Position numbers and translations under genes: made by a program
Assembly (NCBI GenBank): GCA_964621185.1
Contig: CAZULM010000013.1
Coordinates: 1 to 64,000, forward strand
DNA: 64,000 nt
Source of the DNA: M3007 sp964621185
GTDB taxonomy: Bacteria > Bacteroidota > Bacteroidia > Chitinophagales > Saprospiraceae
Reading direction: 5' to 3'
Notes under the pieces: generated by a model
What the model saw: the letters and a program-made list of their open reading frames with translations, nothing else
What the model was told of the DNA's origin: nothing
Database searches by the model: none
Shown: positions 38,246-47,548 of the stretch, one piece after another
Layout: each line of letters begins with the position of its first letter
Numbering within the stretch: the stretch's first letter is position 1

Positions 38246-38899
38246 ATGAATTCCTACGAAAAGATATTTGAAAACAACCGGAAATGGGCAGCTGACAAAA
38301 TCGGCACCGAAAAGGATTTTTTCGCCAACCTCGCCAAAGGCCAAAACCCAGAGTACCTCTACATTGGCTGCGCCGACAGCCGGGTGACCGCAGAGGAACT
38401 GATGGGCGCCCGGCCAGGCGAAGTGTTCGTGCACCGCAACATCGCCAACCTGGTGAGCGCCACCGACCTGAACGCGCTCTCTGTGATCGAATATGCTGTG
38501 CGCCACCTGAAAGTAGAGCGCATCGTAGTTTGCGGCCACTACGGGTGCGGGGGCATCAAGGCGGCAATGCAGCCCCAAGACCTGGGCCTGCTCAACCCCT
38601 GGCTGCGCAATATCCGAGATGTGTACCGCCTTCACAAAAAAGAGCTCAACGCCATCACGGACGAAGAGAAACGCTACGACCGCCTCGTGGAACTGAATGT
38701 GCAGGAGCAATGCGTCAACGTCATCAAGATTGCGGCCGTGCAGCAACGGTACATCACCGAGGGATATCCGACAGTGCACGGCTGGGTGTTCGACATGCAC
38801 AATGGCGCCTTGATCGACCTCAAAATCGACTTCCAGAAAATCTTGAAAGAAATTCAGGAAATCTACAACCTGACGGACAAGGATTGGTTTGGGAGGTAA
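38246..38899 (+). CDS. can: Beta-class carbonic anhydrase
   Basis: Interconverts CO2 and bicarbonate in the cytoplasm. The zinc ligands are Cys42 (in GCADSRV, with Asp44 and Arg46 as the catalytic dyad), His98 and Cys101 (in VVCGHYGCGGI). 217 residues is the normal length and no signal peptide is present. The region ELNVQEQCVNVIK followed by VHGWVFDMHNGALIDL is typical of the family's C-terminal part. The gene stands alone, with its own promoter and a repeat element right after it. Confidence 0.95.
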   Translation: MNSYEKIFENNRKWAADKIGTEKDFFANLAKGQNPEYLYIGCADSRVTAEELMGARPGEVFVHRNIANLVSATDLNALSVIEYAVRHLKVERIVVCGHYGCGGIKAAMQPQDLGLLNPWLRNIRDVYRLHKKELNAITDEEKRYDRLVELNVQEQCVNVIKIAAVQQRYITEGYPTVHGWVFDMHNGALIDLKIDFQKILKEIQEIYNLTDKDWFGR

Positions 38900-38904
38900 A
38901 ATTT

Positions 38905-39059
38905 GGTTTCGGGTTTCAGGTTTCGGGTTCGTGGTACGCTTGGCATTTGGCCTGATTTAAGTCAATTTTACTGGTTATTTTGAAAAAATTCAAATTGAAA
39001 TCGATTAATTCCCATTACAAACAAAACCCAAGCGCAGGGTTAACCTGAAACCCGAAACC
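38905..39059. repeat. Inverted heptamer element (copy 2) with 16-bp terminal inverted repeats
   Basis: GGTTTCGGGTTTCAGG at 38905-38920 is repeated inversely and perfectly at 39044-39059. The arms are again runs of GGTTTCR. The 123 bases between differ from copy 1 at 28184-28282. It starts 6 bases after the carbonic anhydrase stop and ends 10 bases before the Crp/Fnr start. Confidence 0.7.
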
Positions 39060-39069
39060 ATTTAAAATT

Positions 39070-39753
39070 ATGCTCTGGCACTTAGAAAACATCGACGTTA
39101 CACACCTGCTTTGCCCGACCAAGTTGGGCAATGAGGAACTTATGTCCCAAAAAATGCACTGTACCTTCAAAAAAGGCGAGCCGGTGTATGTGCCCGACGA
39201 TTTGAGCGACCGCATCTATTTCATCCAGGAAGGGCGCATCAAGATTTCGGTGATGAACGAAGAAGGCAAGGAAATTACCAAGGCGATACTGGGCCGGGGA
39301 GAGGTGTTTGGCGAACTTTCCATGTTGGGGGAAACACAGCGCCGCGACTTTGCTACTGCCCTGGAAAACACCACTGCCTGTGTGGTGACCCTGGAGGAGC
39401 TGCGCAGCCTCATGCGCGACCGTTCGGAACTCAACCTGTTCTTTATGAAGATGTTCGGCGCCCGGCAAGTAGAAATGGAGCGGCGGTTGGAATCACTGGT
39501 GTTCCGCGACAGCCGCAGCCGGATCGTGGAGTTCCTGGTCAATTTAGCCAAAACCAAAGGCCAGCGCGTAGGCTACGAATGGGTAGTGCGGCAATTCATC
39601 ACCCACCAGGAAATTGCCAACCTCACCGCCACAAGCCGTCAAACGGTGACTACCACCCTGAACGATTTGCGGTATTTGAAACTGCTCACCTTTAACCGGT
39701 CGCGGTTGTTGGTGCGGGATTTGGAGAAATTGGCGGCGGAGGTGCGGAACTGA
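39070..39753 (+). CDS. Crp/Fnr-family transcriptional regulator
   Basis: An N-terminal cyclic-nucleotide-binding-like domain (residues about 15-135, with IYFIQEGRIKISVMNEEGK and LGRGEVFGELSMLGE) is followed by a dimerisation helix and a C-terminal winged helix with FITHQEIANLTATSRQTVTT as recognition helix-turn-helix. No Fnr-type cysteine cluster is seen in the N-terminal part. The ligand is unknown; Bacteroidota proteins of this kind often lack cAMP contacts. The stop codon shares one base with the start of the methyltransferase gene (TGATG), so the two are co-translated. Confidence 0.9.
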   Translation: MLWHLENIDVTHLLCPTKLGNEELMSQKMHCTFKKGEPVYVPDDLSDRIYFIQEGRIKISVMNEEGKEITKAILGRGEVFGELSMLGETQRRDFATALENTTACVVTLEELRSLMRDRSELNLFFMKMFGARQVEMERRLESLVFRDSRSRIVEFLVNLAKTKGQRVGYEWVVRQFITHQEIANLTATSRQTVTTTLNDLRYLKLLTFNRSRLLVRDLEKLAAEVRN

Positions 39754-40490
39754 TGAAAGACAATTTTTCTATTCAAGCCTCAGACTATGCCCGCTTTCGC
39801 CCGGGCTACCCCAATGCACTTTTCAGCTTCCTTTTCCAACACTGCCAACAATTTGACAAAGCCTGGGACTGCGCCACCGGCAACGGCCAGATAGCCCTGC
39901 AGCTCGCCGAACGCTTCCGTTGGGTAGAAGCCACCGACATCAGCGAAAACCAGCTGAAAAATGCCCTGCCCCACCCTAAGGTACGGTACAGCTTGCAAGC
40001 CGCAGAAACACCCGATTTTGCCGATGCTTCTTTTGATCTGATTGTTGTCGGCCAGGCAGCTCATTGGTTTGATTTTGACCGCTTTTACCCAGAGGCCAGA
40101 AGGTTGCTAAAACCAGGCGGCCTGCTGGCACTTGTCGGCTATACCCTGATGCGCACAGACGATGCTGTAATTGAGGCTTTGATCGACCATCTGTACGAAG
40201 GGGTTTTGGGAAAATACTGGGATCCGGAGCGGCAATTGGTCGACAACGAGTACCGCAGCATCCCGTTCCCGTTTGCGGAAATCCCCTTTCCGGAAATGTA
40301 CATGGAATACGCATGGACACGGGAGCAGTTGATCGGATTTTTCAACACCTGGTCGGCCTTGCAGCATTATGTCCGGGAGCATGGGCGCTCGCCGATGGAT
40401 GCGGCTTTTTTGGGGCAGTTGGCGGAGGTTTGGCCGGATGGGGAACTCAAAACGGTGCGGTTTCCGGTATTCGGGCGGGTGGGAAAATAA
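39753..40490 (+). CDS. Class I SAM-dependent methyltransferase
   Basis: 245 residues with motif I WDCATGNGQIALQLAERF, an acidic end of strand 2 (VEATDISENQL), and FDLIVVGQAAHWFDFDRFYP, which is common in the methyltransferase type 11 group. The C-terminal part (EIPFPEMYMEYAWTREQLIG) is usual for small-molecule methyltransferases. The substrate cannot be told from the sequence. It overlaps the preceding Crp/Fnr gene by one base. Confidence 0.85.
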   Translation: MKDNFSIQASDYARFRPGYPNALFSFLFQHCQQFDKAWDCATGNGQIALQLAERFRWVEATDISENQLKNALPHPKVRYSLQAAETPDFADASFDLIVVGQAAHWFDFDRFYPEARRLLKPGGLLALVGYTLMRTDDAVIEALIDHLYEGVLGKYWDPERQLVDNEYRSIPFPFAEIPFPEMYMEYAWTREQLIGFFNTWSALQHYVREHGRSPMDAAFLGQLAEVWPDGELKTVRFPVFGRVGK

Positions 40491-40491
40491 G

Positions 40492-40556
40492 TTAAACAAA
40501 AAAACTAATCATTTGATTAAAAAACTTGTTTAATCCAAAAACCTCTTTTACCTTTG
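40492..40556 (+). promoter_or_regulatory. Promoter with nested palindromic operator for the TetR export operon
   Basis: A -33 TTG (40526-40528) and -7 TACCTTTG (40549-40556) are 20 bases apart, an excellent match. Two palindromes share one centre (40512.5): inner TAATCA/TGATTA (40506-40511 and 40514-40519) and outer TTAAACAA/TTGTTTAA (40492-40499 and 40526-40533). The outer right arm covers the -33 element, so a bound TetR dimer would block RNA polymerase. Autoregulation is inferred. Confidence 0.65.
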
Positions 40557-40582
40557 GCCCAACATTTACCTAAAATGCAGCA

Positions 40583-41197
40583 ATGGCCACCAAGCCCAAG
40601 ATAGAAGTTGACCTTTCCACAGAGCAAAAGATAAAGGACGCAGCCCGCAAGGTGTTTACCCAGAAAGGGTATGCCGCCACGCGCACGCGCGACATTGCCG
40701 AGGAAGCAGGCATCAACCTGGCATTGCTCAACTACTACTTCCGCAGCAAAGAGAAGTTGTTCGAAGAAATCATGCTGGAGCGCATCCAGGAGCTTTTTGG
40801 CACCCTGGTTCCCATCATGGTTAACGAAAGCAGCAGCCTGGAAACCAAAATCGACAACATCGTAAACCATTACATCGACATGCTGCTGACCCACCCCGAC
40901 CTTCCGATATTTGTACTGAGTGAGATCAGGAAACACCCCGAACGTTTGCAAAACAACATCCCCATCGCTTCATTTTTGGAACAATCCAGCTTCATACAAC
41001 AGGTGCGCATTCAAAAACCAGGCATAAACCCGGTTCATTTTATCCTGAACATACTGGGCATGACGGTATTCCCTTTTGCGGCCAAGCCAATAATTAGTAC
41101 ACTGGCATCGGTGAAAAATACCGGTTTTGAAAAAATGATGGAAGAGCGCAGAAAATTGATTCCCATTTGGATTCGGGCAATGTTGGCGGACACTTAA
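40583..41197 (+). CDS. TetR-family transcriptional regulator of the export operon
   Basis: The N-terminal helix-turn-helix reads DAARKVFTQKGYAATRTRDI, continuing AEEAGINLALLNYYFRSKEK, a standard TetR DNA-binding domain. The C-terminal ligand domain (residues 70-204) ends MEERRKLIPIWIRAML. It is the first gene of a seven-gene export operon, which matches the CecR (YbiH)-YbhGFSR arrangement in Escherichia coli. It probably represses its own operon through the palindrome just upstream. Confidence 0.9.
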   Translation: MATKPKIEVDLSTEQKIKDAARKVFTQKGYAATRTRDIAEEAGINLALLNYYFRSKEKLFEEIMLERIQELFGTLVPIMVNESSSLETKIDNIVNHYIDMLLTHPDLPIFVLSEIRKHPERLQNNIPIASFLEQSSFIQQVRIQKPGINPVHFILNILGMTVFPFAAKPIISTLASVKNTGFEKMMEERRKLIPIWIRAMLADT

Positions 41198-41236
41198 AAA
41201 AAATTTGCCCTACTTTTAAACAAACGATTAAAGCAA

Positions 41237-42499
41237 ATGAGCAACATTTTCAAATCAATGATCCCACTGTTCATCCTTTTGTCCGGCATCAGCGCATACG
41301 GGCAATCAACAGGGTTGAGCATCGATACGTGTTATGCCCTGGCCCGGCAGAATTATCCTCTTTTGAAACAACAAGGTCTGATCGAAAAGAGCAGTGCCTA
41401 CACCGTTGAAAACGCGACAAAAGGCTACCTGCCCCAGTTCAGCATCAATGGCCAGGCTACCTACCAATCGGATGTGATCCAATTCCCCGCCCAACTGCCG
41501 GGTGTATCGCAATTGAGCAAAGACCAGTACAAGTTTTATGCAGAGCTCAACCAGAGCATATACGATGGTGGAGCAATCAGGCAGCAAAAGAAAATCATTC
41601 AGGCCAATGCGCAGGTGGAGCAGCAAAAGCTGGAAGTAGAGCTGTTCAAACTTCAGGAAAGGGTGAACCAGGTTTTTTTCGGTATCCTTCTGCTTGAGGA
41701 ACAACTGAAACAAACGGAACTACTCCAACAGGACATCCAAAACGGTATCCGGAAAACCCAGGGCGCCGTGGACAATGGCGCGGCCTTCAAAAGCAGCGTC
41801 GACTTGCTGAAAGCCGAATCGCTGAAAGTAGGGCAACGCAGCATCGAATTGCAAGCCAACAAAAAAGCGTTCATCGATATGCTGGCGCTGCTCACCGGGC
41901 AGGCCCTGGACGAATCCACCAAACTGGCCATACCTTCCGACCCCAACCTTTCTCAAAACATCAATCGGCCCGAACTGCTTTTGTTCGATTATCAGCGCCA
42001 AACTCTGGATGCACAAAACGGGCTGCTTCAGTCCAAAAACCGGCCCAAAATCGGGTTCTTTTTCCAGGGCGGTATTGGCAGACCCGCCTTCAACTTCCTC
42101 AGCAACGATTTCGACCCTTACTACATCGGCGGCCTCCGTTTGAATGTGCCACTGTCGGGGTTTTACACCCTGAAAAACGAACGCAACCTGTTGGATTTGA
42201 ACAAAAAGACCGTTGACGTGCAGCGCGCCGTGTTCCTCTTTAATACCAACCTGGCGCTAAAACAACAAAACGCAGAGCTCAGCAAACTACAAGCCCTCAT
42301 TCGCGCAGACGAAGAGATCATCAGTTTGCGCGGCAGCGTCAAAAACACCGCTTCCGTACAATTAGAAAACGGGGTCATCACTTCCAACGATTACCTGCGC
42401 GAAGTAAACGCTGAAGACAGCGCCCGCCAGGCAAAAATCCTGCACGACATTCAATACCTGATGGCCGCATACAATTTGAAAACAACTACTGGCAACTAG
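41237..42499 (+). CDS. TolC-family outer-membrane efflux protein
   Basis: 420 residues with a signal peptide ending ISAYGQ, followed by LSIDTCYALARQNYPLLKQQ, the usual TolC-family N-terminus (internal repeat of helical and strand segments). Long amphipathic helices occur at residues 105-230 and 310-420, and the strand region includes PKIGFFFQGGIGRPAFNFL. It forms the outer-membrane duct for the ABC exporter encoded downstream. The gap to tetR is 39 bases and to the next gene 16 bases. Confidence 0.92.
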   Translation: MSNIFKSMIPLFILLSGISAYGQSTGLSIDTCYALARQNYPLLKQQGLIEKSSAYTVENATKGYLPQFSINGQATYQSDVIQFPAQLPGVSQLSKDQYKFYAELNQSIYDGGAIRQQKKIIQANAQVEQQKLEVELFKLQERVNQVFFGILLLEEQLKQTELLQQDIQNGIRKTQGAVDNGAAFKSSVDLLKAESLKVGQRSIELQANKKAFIDMLALLTGQALDESTKLAIPSDPNLSQNINRPELLLFDYQRQTLDAQNGLLQSKNRPKIGFFFQGGIGRPAFNFLSNDFDPYYIGGLRLNVPLSGFYTLKNERNLLDLNKKTVDVQRAVFLFNTNLALKQQNAELSKLQALIRADEEIISLRGSVKNTASVQLENGVITSNDYLREVNAEDSARQAKILHDIQYLMAAYNLKTTTGN

Positions 42500-42515
42500 T
42501 CATAATTTCATCAAA

Positions 42516-43490
42516 ATGAACAAGATAACACTCCTTTCAATTGCCTTGATGGCCCTCGCCTCCTGTAACAACGGCAAGGCTAAATACGATGCTTCCGGCA
42601 CTTTCGAAGCCGATGAAATTATTGTAAGCGCGGAGGCTACCGGGAAAATCCTGCAGCTGAATTTCGAAGAAGGCGATACCCTCGCCAAAGACGCAACCGT
42701 GGGCAGCATCGATGTGCTGGGACTGGAGTTGCAAAAAAGCCAAATAGAAGCCAGCCTGCAGGCTATTGGCCAAAAAACCAACGATGCCGAACCGCAGGTT
42801 GCCATCCTCAACGCGCAGCGCAAAACACAACAAGCACAAATCGAGGTACTGCAACAGCAAATTGACGTGGCGGAAAAAGAACGCATCCGCCTGACAAAGC
42901 TGGTAAAAGCAGATGCCGCCACCCCGAAACAATTAGATGATGCCATCGGCCAGATTGCCGTGCTGCAAAAACAACTGAACACCGCCAAAGAGCAAATGGG
43001 CGTTTTAGAACAACAAATCGCCTCCACACGCGCCAGCGTGAACATCCAAAACAGGGGCATTTTGAGCGAAAAGCCCGGCATTCAAAAAAGGGTGGAGCAG
43101 GTGAACGACCAAATCGCCCGCGGACAAATCAAGAACCCTGCCGCAGGCATCGTGCTCACCAAATACGCCATGGCCGGTGAGTTTGCCACCATGGGCAAAC
43201 CGCTCTACAAAGTCGCCGACGTGTCGGAAATGACCCTGCGTGCCTACATCACAGGTGCACAATTGTCGTCCGTCAAAACAGGGCAAAACGTGAAAGTGCT
43301 GGTAGACGACGGCCCCGACAAGCTGAAAGCCCTGCCCGGCACGGTAACCTGGATTTCCAACAAGGCCGAATTTACCCCTAAAACCATCCAGACGAAAGAC
43401 GAAAGGGCCAACCTGGTGTATGCCGTGAAAATCAAAGTGAAGAATGACGGGACGCTCAAGATCGGGATGTATGGGGAGGTGCAGTTGTAG
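42516..43490 (+). CDS. HlyD/YbhG-like periplasmic adaptor, lipoprotein
   Basis: 324 residues. A lipobox ends LASC with Cys17 as the lipidation site. The lipoyl/barrel-sandwich half motif (GTFEADEIIVSAEATGKILQ) is followed by a long coiled-coil hairpin (residues about 75-195, with QTQQAQIEVLQQQIDVAEK-like heptads) and the return strand GQIKNPAAGIVLTKYAMAG. A C-terminal beta-barrel domain (VADVSEMTLRAYITGAQL) completes the adaptor. It links the inner-membrane ABC permeases to the TolC-type duct. Confidence 0.9.
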   Translation: MNKITLLSIALMALASCNNGKAKYDASGTFEADEIIVSAEATGKILQLNFEEGDTLAKDATVGSIDVLGLELQKSQIEASLQAIGQKTNDAEPQVAILNAQRKTQQAQIEVLQQQIDVAEKERIRLTKLVKADAATPKQLDDAIGQIAVLQKQLNTAKEQMGVLEQQIASTRASVNIQNRGILSEKPGIQKRVEQVNDQIARGQIKNPAAGIVLTKYAMAGEFATMGKPLYKVADVSEMTLRAYITGAQLSSVKTGQNVKVLVDDGPDKLKALPGTVTWISNKAEFTPKTIQTKDERANLVYAVKIKVKNDGTLKIGMYGEVQL

Positions 43491-43542
43491 TTTTTTAACC
43501 CCGCCACTATTCTTTCAACTCAGGTAATCATCAAATTATCCC

Positions 43543-44457
43543 ATGGAAGCAGTTTCTGTTTTAAACATCAGCAAAACTTATGGCAAGGAAAAGTTCCTCG
43601 CGGTAGACAAGGTTTCTTTCTCCGTAAACCGAGGAGAGATATTTGGCCTGATCGGGCCCGATGGCGCGGGCAAAACCAGCATTTTCCGCATCCTGACTAC
43701 TTTGCTGTTGCCCGATAGCGGCAGCGCCACGGTTGACGGCTTCGACACGGTGAAAGACTACCGACAAATCAGGAAGCGGGTGGGATATATGCCCGGCAAG
43801 TTCTCCCTCTACCAGGATTTGAGCGTGGAAGAGAACCTGAATTTTTTTGCCACCGTGTTCAATACCACCATCGAGGAGAATTACAGCCTTGTCAAAGATA
43901 TTTATGTACAGATCGAGCCATTCAAGACCCGCCGTGCGGGCGCGCTTTCCGGCGGCATGAAACAGAAACTGGCACTGTGCTGCGCCTTGATCCACAAACC
44001 ATCTGTCCTGTTCTTGGATGAGCCAACCACGGGCGTCGATCCCGTTTCCCGGAAAGAATTTTGGGAAATGCTCAAGCGCCTCAAAGCACAGGGCATCACG
44101 ATTGTAGTGGCCACGCCCTACATGGATGAGGCTGCCCTGTGTGATCGCATTGCACTGATGCAAGGCGGGAAAATCCTTTCAATTGATACCCCTGCGCATA
44201 TTTCAGCGGCATACCCTGATCAATTGTACGCTGTAAAATCCAGTCGGATGTCGGCCATGATTCGGGAGCTGAACCAATATGACAAGGTGCTGAGCTGTTT
44301 CGGGTTTGGGGAGTATGCGCATGTGGCGGTAGATAAAAAGAGCGGGCTCAAAGCTGCAGATTTGGCCGCTTTTTTAAAGGAAAAAGGGATGGAAGCCGTG
44401 GAGGTGACGGCAGTGGAGCCCAGTATCGAGGATTGTTTTATCAAACTGTTGCGTTGA
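43543..44457 (+). CDS. ABC transporter ATP-binding protein, first half of a YbhF-like pair
   Basis: Walker A is GPDGAGKTS (Asp replaces the usual Asn), signature LSGGMKQKLALCCALIH, Walker B VLFLDEPTTGVDP, and switch region TPYMDEAALCDR with Pro-Tyr where His is usual. In E. coli the two ATPases are one protein, YbhF; here they are separate genes, 3 bases apart. The extra C-terminal 80 residues (VKSSRMSAMIRELNQYDKV) are common in ABC-2-type ATPases. It energises export together with the next gene. Confidence 0.9.
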   Translation: MEAVSVLNISKTYGKEKFLAVDKVSFSVNRGEIFGLIGPDGAGKTSIFRILTTLLLPDSGSATVDGFDTVKDYRQIRKRVGYMPGKFSLYQDLSVEENLNFFATVFNTTIEENYSLVKDIYVQIEPFKTRRAGALSGGMKQKLALCCALIHKPSVLFLDEPTTGVDPVSRKEFWEMLKRLKAQGITIVVATPYMDEAALCDRIALMQGGKILSIDTPAHISAAYPDQLYAVKSSRMSAMIRELNQYDKVLSCFGFGEYAHVAVDKKSGLKAADLAAFLKEKGMEAVEVTAVEPSIEDCFIKLLR

Positions 44458-44460
44458 CCC

Positions 44461-45201
44461 ATGCAAGACATCGTCATAAAAGCAGACAAGCTCACCAAGA
44501 AATTTGGTGATTTCATCGCCACCAACGCCGTCACGTTCGAGGTGCAAAAAGGCGAGATATTCGGTTTCCTGGGCGCCAACGGCGCCGGCAAAACCACTGC
44601 CATGCGCATGCTCTGCGGCCTGCTCGCGCCAAGCTCGGGCACTGCAAGCGTTGCGGGTTTTGATGTGTACTCCCAAACAGAAAGCATCAAAAAGAACATC
44701 GGCTACATGAGCCAGAAGTTCTCTTTATATGAAGACCTAACCATCCAGGAGAACCTCGATTTTTTTGGCGGCATCTACGGCATGAGCGATGCAGACATCA
44801 AAACAAAAAGCGCACAATTGATTCAGAACCTGGGATTGGAGCAGGAAGTCCACAAACGGGTGCAAGCCTTGCCCCTCGGCTGGAAACAAAAACTGGCCTT
44901 TTCCGTCGCTATTTTTCACCACCCCAAAATCGTATTCCTCGACGAGCCAACGGGCGGCGTCGACCCCGTCACCCGCCGCCAGTTCTGGGACCTGATTTAC
45001 GAGGCTTCCGACAATGGCATCACCGTGTTCGTCACCACCCACTACATGGACGAAGCCGAGTACTGCCACCGCGTATCCATCATGGTCGACGGCGTAATTG
45101 CTGCCTTAGATACGCCCCACAACCTGAAACAGCAATTCCAGGCTAAGTCAATGGACGAAGTGTTCTACCAATTGGCCCGGGGTGCAAAACGCGCTGAATG
45201 A
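44461..45201 (+). CDS. ABC transporter ATP-binding protein, second half of a YbhF-like pair
   Basis: Walker A GANGAGKTT is canonical, but the signature is degenerate (LPLGWKQKLAFSVAIFHHP in place of LSGGQ), as I recall from the second half of YbhF; Walker B is IVFLDEPTGGVDP and the switch His is in TTHYMDEAEYC. The two nucleotide-binding sites of the heterodimer are therefore probably not equal. 246 residues. The stop overlaps the start of the next gene by four bases (ATGA). Confidence 0.9.
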   Translation: MQDIVIKADKLTKKFGDFIATNAVTFEVQKGEIFGFLGANGAGKTTAMRMLCGLLAPSSGTASVAGFDVYSQTESIKKNIGYMSQKFSLYEDLTIQENLDFFGGIYGMSDADIKTKSAQLIQNLGLEQEVHKRVQALPLGWKQKLAFSVAIFHHPKIVFLDEPTGGVDPVTRRQFWDLIYEASDNGITVFVTTHYMDEAEYCHRVSIMVDGVIAALDTPHNLKQQFQAKSMDEVFYQLARGAKRAE

Positions 45202-46307
45202 TGAAACAGCTATTTACCTTCATACAAAAGGAGTTCTACCACGTGCTGCGCGACAAAAAAGTGCTGCTCATCCTGTTCGGGATGCCTGTGGCGCAGGTAC
45301 TGCTATTCGGATTCGCCCTGAGCAGTGAGGTGAAAGACAGCCGTGTAGCCATTGTCGATTACGCCAAAGACTACGCCTCCCAGCAGATTACCACTAAAAT
45401 TGATGCCAGCCGCTATTTCGACATCGAAAAAAATGTGCTGACCCACGAACAGATTGAAGCCGCATTTCAAGAAGGGAAAATCAAAGCCGCCGTGGTATTT
45501 CCGGAAAATTTTCAGGAAAACCTGTCGCGCAACAACCACGCCCAAATCCAGCTCATCATCGATGCCACCGACATCAACATGGGCAACCAGATCAACAACT
45601 ATTTGTCGGCCATCGTGCTGGATTACCAGGCCGAACAAAACAAGTTGTCCAGGCTACCCTACCAGATTGAGGCGGAGATTCGGATGTTGTACAACCCACA
45701 GCTCAAAGGGGCGCCCAATTTTGTCCCAGGCGTAATGGCCATGGTGTTGCTGCTCGTCTGCGTGATGATGACGGCCATCGCCATTGTGAAAGAAAAAGAA
45801 ACCGGCACGATGGAAGTGCTGTTGGTATCGCCCATGCGGCCGTCCGTGGTCATTATTTCCAAAGCAATCCCTTACCTGTTGCTGTCGCTGATAAACCTGA
45901 GCGCCATCCTCCTGCTGAGCGTCTTTGTGCTGGACGTCCCGATCAATGGCAGTTTGGCGCTTTTGCTGGCCGAAAGTACCCTGTTCATCATCACTTGCCT
46001 CACGCTCGGCATCCTAATATCCATTCAAACCAGCTCCCAGCAGGTAGCCATGCTCATTTCCCTCATGGGCATGATGCTCCCGACGCTTATGTTGAGCGGC
46101 TTCATGTTCCCCATTGAAAACATGCCGATACCCCTGCAGGTTGTTTCCAATATTGTGCCCGCCAAATGGTTCTACATCATCGTGAAATCGGTGATGATCA
46201 AGGGCGCGCCGTTTGCGGCAGTGTGGAAAGAGACGCTGATATTGGCAGGCATCACGCTGTTGTTTTTTGGCGTGAGCATTAAACGATTCAAAACCAGGTT
46301 AGACTGA
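45198..46307 (+). CDS. ABC-2-type permease, YbhS-like
   Basis: 369 residues with one N-terminal helix (LLILFGMPVAQVLLFGFALS), a large periplasmic domain (residues 40-170), and five C-terminal helices starting GVMAMVLLLVCVMMTAIAIV, followed by the coupling motif KEKETGTMEVLLVSPM. That motif is the hallmark of ABC-2 permeases. It overlaps the preceding gene by four bases and the next by one base, so translation of the four transporter genes is tightly coupled. It probably forms a heterodimer with the next gene's product. Confidence 0.9.
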   Translation: MMKQLFTFIQKEFYHVLRDKKVLLILFGMPVAQVLLFGFALSSEVKDSRVAIVDYAKDYASQQITTKIDASRYFDIEKNVLTHEQIEAAFQEGKIKAAVVFPENFQENLSRNNHAQIQLIIDATDINMGNQINNYLSAIVLDYQAEQNKLSRLPYQIEAEIRMLYNPQLKGAPNFVPGVMAMVLLLVCVMMTAIAIVKEKETGTMEVLLVSPMRPSVVIISKAIPYLLLSLINLSAILLLSVFVLDVPINGSLALLLAESTLFIITCLTLGILISIQTSSQQVAMLISLMGMMLPTLMLSGFMFPIENMPIPLQVVSNIVPAKWFYIIVKSVMIKGAPFAAVWKETLILAGITLLFFGVSIKRFKTRLD

Positions 46308-47419
46308 TGCGCACATTACTCATTTTGCTCAGAAAGGAATTCAAGCAAATATTCCGCAACAAAACCATCCTGGCGCTCATCATCGTGATGCCGACGATGC
46401 AGTTTTTGATCTTGCCCCTGGCGGCCAGTTACGAGTTCAAAAACATCAACCTCGTGGTGGTGGACAATGACCACTCCTCTGTTTCCAGGGAAATGATTTC
46501 CAAGGTCATTGGCTCCGGTTATTTCAAATTGGTGGACAATGCCCGTTCTTTCAAGGAGGCGTACAGCTTGATCGAAACAGACGCCGCGGATGTGGTACTG
46601 GAAATACCCGCCCATTTCGAACGCAACCTGGTTCGGGAAAACAGCCAAAAAGTATTCCTCGCCGTCAATGCCATCAACGGCACAAAAGCCAACCTGGGGG
46701 GCAGCTACCTGCGGCAGGTTTTGCGGGATTTCAACAAAGACATTGTTCTGGAAATGGCGCCGGGCATCAAGCTCAACAGCGGGCTGGAAATAGCCAGCAC
46801 CAATTGGTTCAACCCAAAAAACAACTACAAGCTGGTGCTTATCCCAGGTATTCTGGCCATTTTGGTCACCATGATTGGCGGTTTTATGACGGCGCTCAAC
46901 ATTGTGCGGGAAAAGGAAGTAGGTACCATCGAGCAAATCAACGTCTCACCCATCAGCAAAGCGCAGTTTGTGTTGGGCAAACTCATCCCGTTCTGGATTT
47001 TGGGCAACATCGTTTTCAGCAACGGACTCATTTTAGGATATTTGATCTATGATATTGTGCCACAAGGCAGCATACCACTGCTTTACTTTTTTGTCGCCGT
47101 GTACCTGTTTGCGGTCCTCGGCTTTGGCTTGCTGGTGTCCACTTTTTGCGAAACCCAGCAGCAGGCCATGTTCATCATGTTTTTCTTTATGATGGTTTTT
47201 GTGCTGATGAGCGGCTTGTTCACGCCCATCGAAAGCATGCCTGGCTGGGCACAGTGGATTTCGGCATTCAACCCCGTCACCTACCTGATTCAGGTGGTGC
47301 GCATGGTGATGCTCAAAGCGAGCAGTTTGCAGGATATGTTGCACCAGTTGGGCGTGATTGCGACGATGGCTCTGGTGTTGAACACGTGGGCGGTGTGGAA
47401 TTATCGGAAGACCAGCTGA
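46307..47419 (+). CDS. ABC-2-type permease, YbhR-like
   Basis: 370 residues with the same plan as its neighbour: N-terminal helix (IIVMPTMQFLILPLAASYEF), periplasmic domain, then helices starting LVLIPGILAILVTMIGGFMT, the coupling motif REKEVGTIEQINVSPISKAQ, and the last helix ending in LNTWAVWNYRKTS. It is the last gene of the operon. Its final 119 bases (47294-47412) recur, with about 90% identity, at 48757-48876 beyond the amine oxidase gene. Confidence 0.9.
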   Translation: MRTLLILLRKEFKQIFRNKTILALIIVMPTMQFLILPLAASYEFKNINLVVVDNDHSSVSREMISKVIGSGYFKLVDNARSFKEAYSLIETDAADVVLEIPAHFERNLVRENSQKVFLAVNAINGTKANLGGSYLRQVLRDFNKDIVLEMAPGIKLNSGLEIASTNWFNPKNNYKLVLIPGILAILVTMIGGFMTALNIVREKEVGTIEQINVSPISKAQFVLGKLIPFWILGNIVFSNGLILGYLIYDIVPQGSIPLLYFFVAVYLFAVLGFGLLVSTFCETQQQAMFIMFFFMMVFVLMSGLFTPIESMPGWAQWISAFNPVTYLIQVVRMVMLKASSLQDMLHQLGVIATMALVLNTWAVWNYRKTS

Positions 47420-47548
47420 GAAACAATGGTTCGTACCTGTGGGTATAGTCAACGTAAGGTGGTTGTGAAAATCTTGATCGCATAATCATTTGAAAATCAA
47501 ATATTTTTAATCACTCAAATCATACAAATCACTTTAATCAGCGTATAG

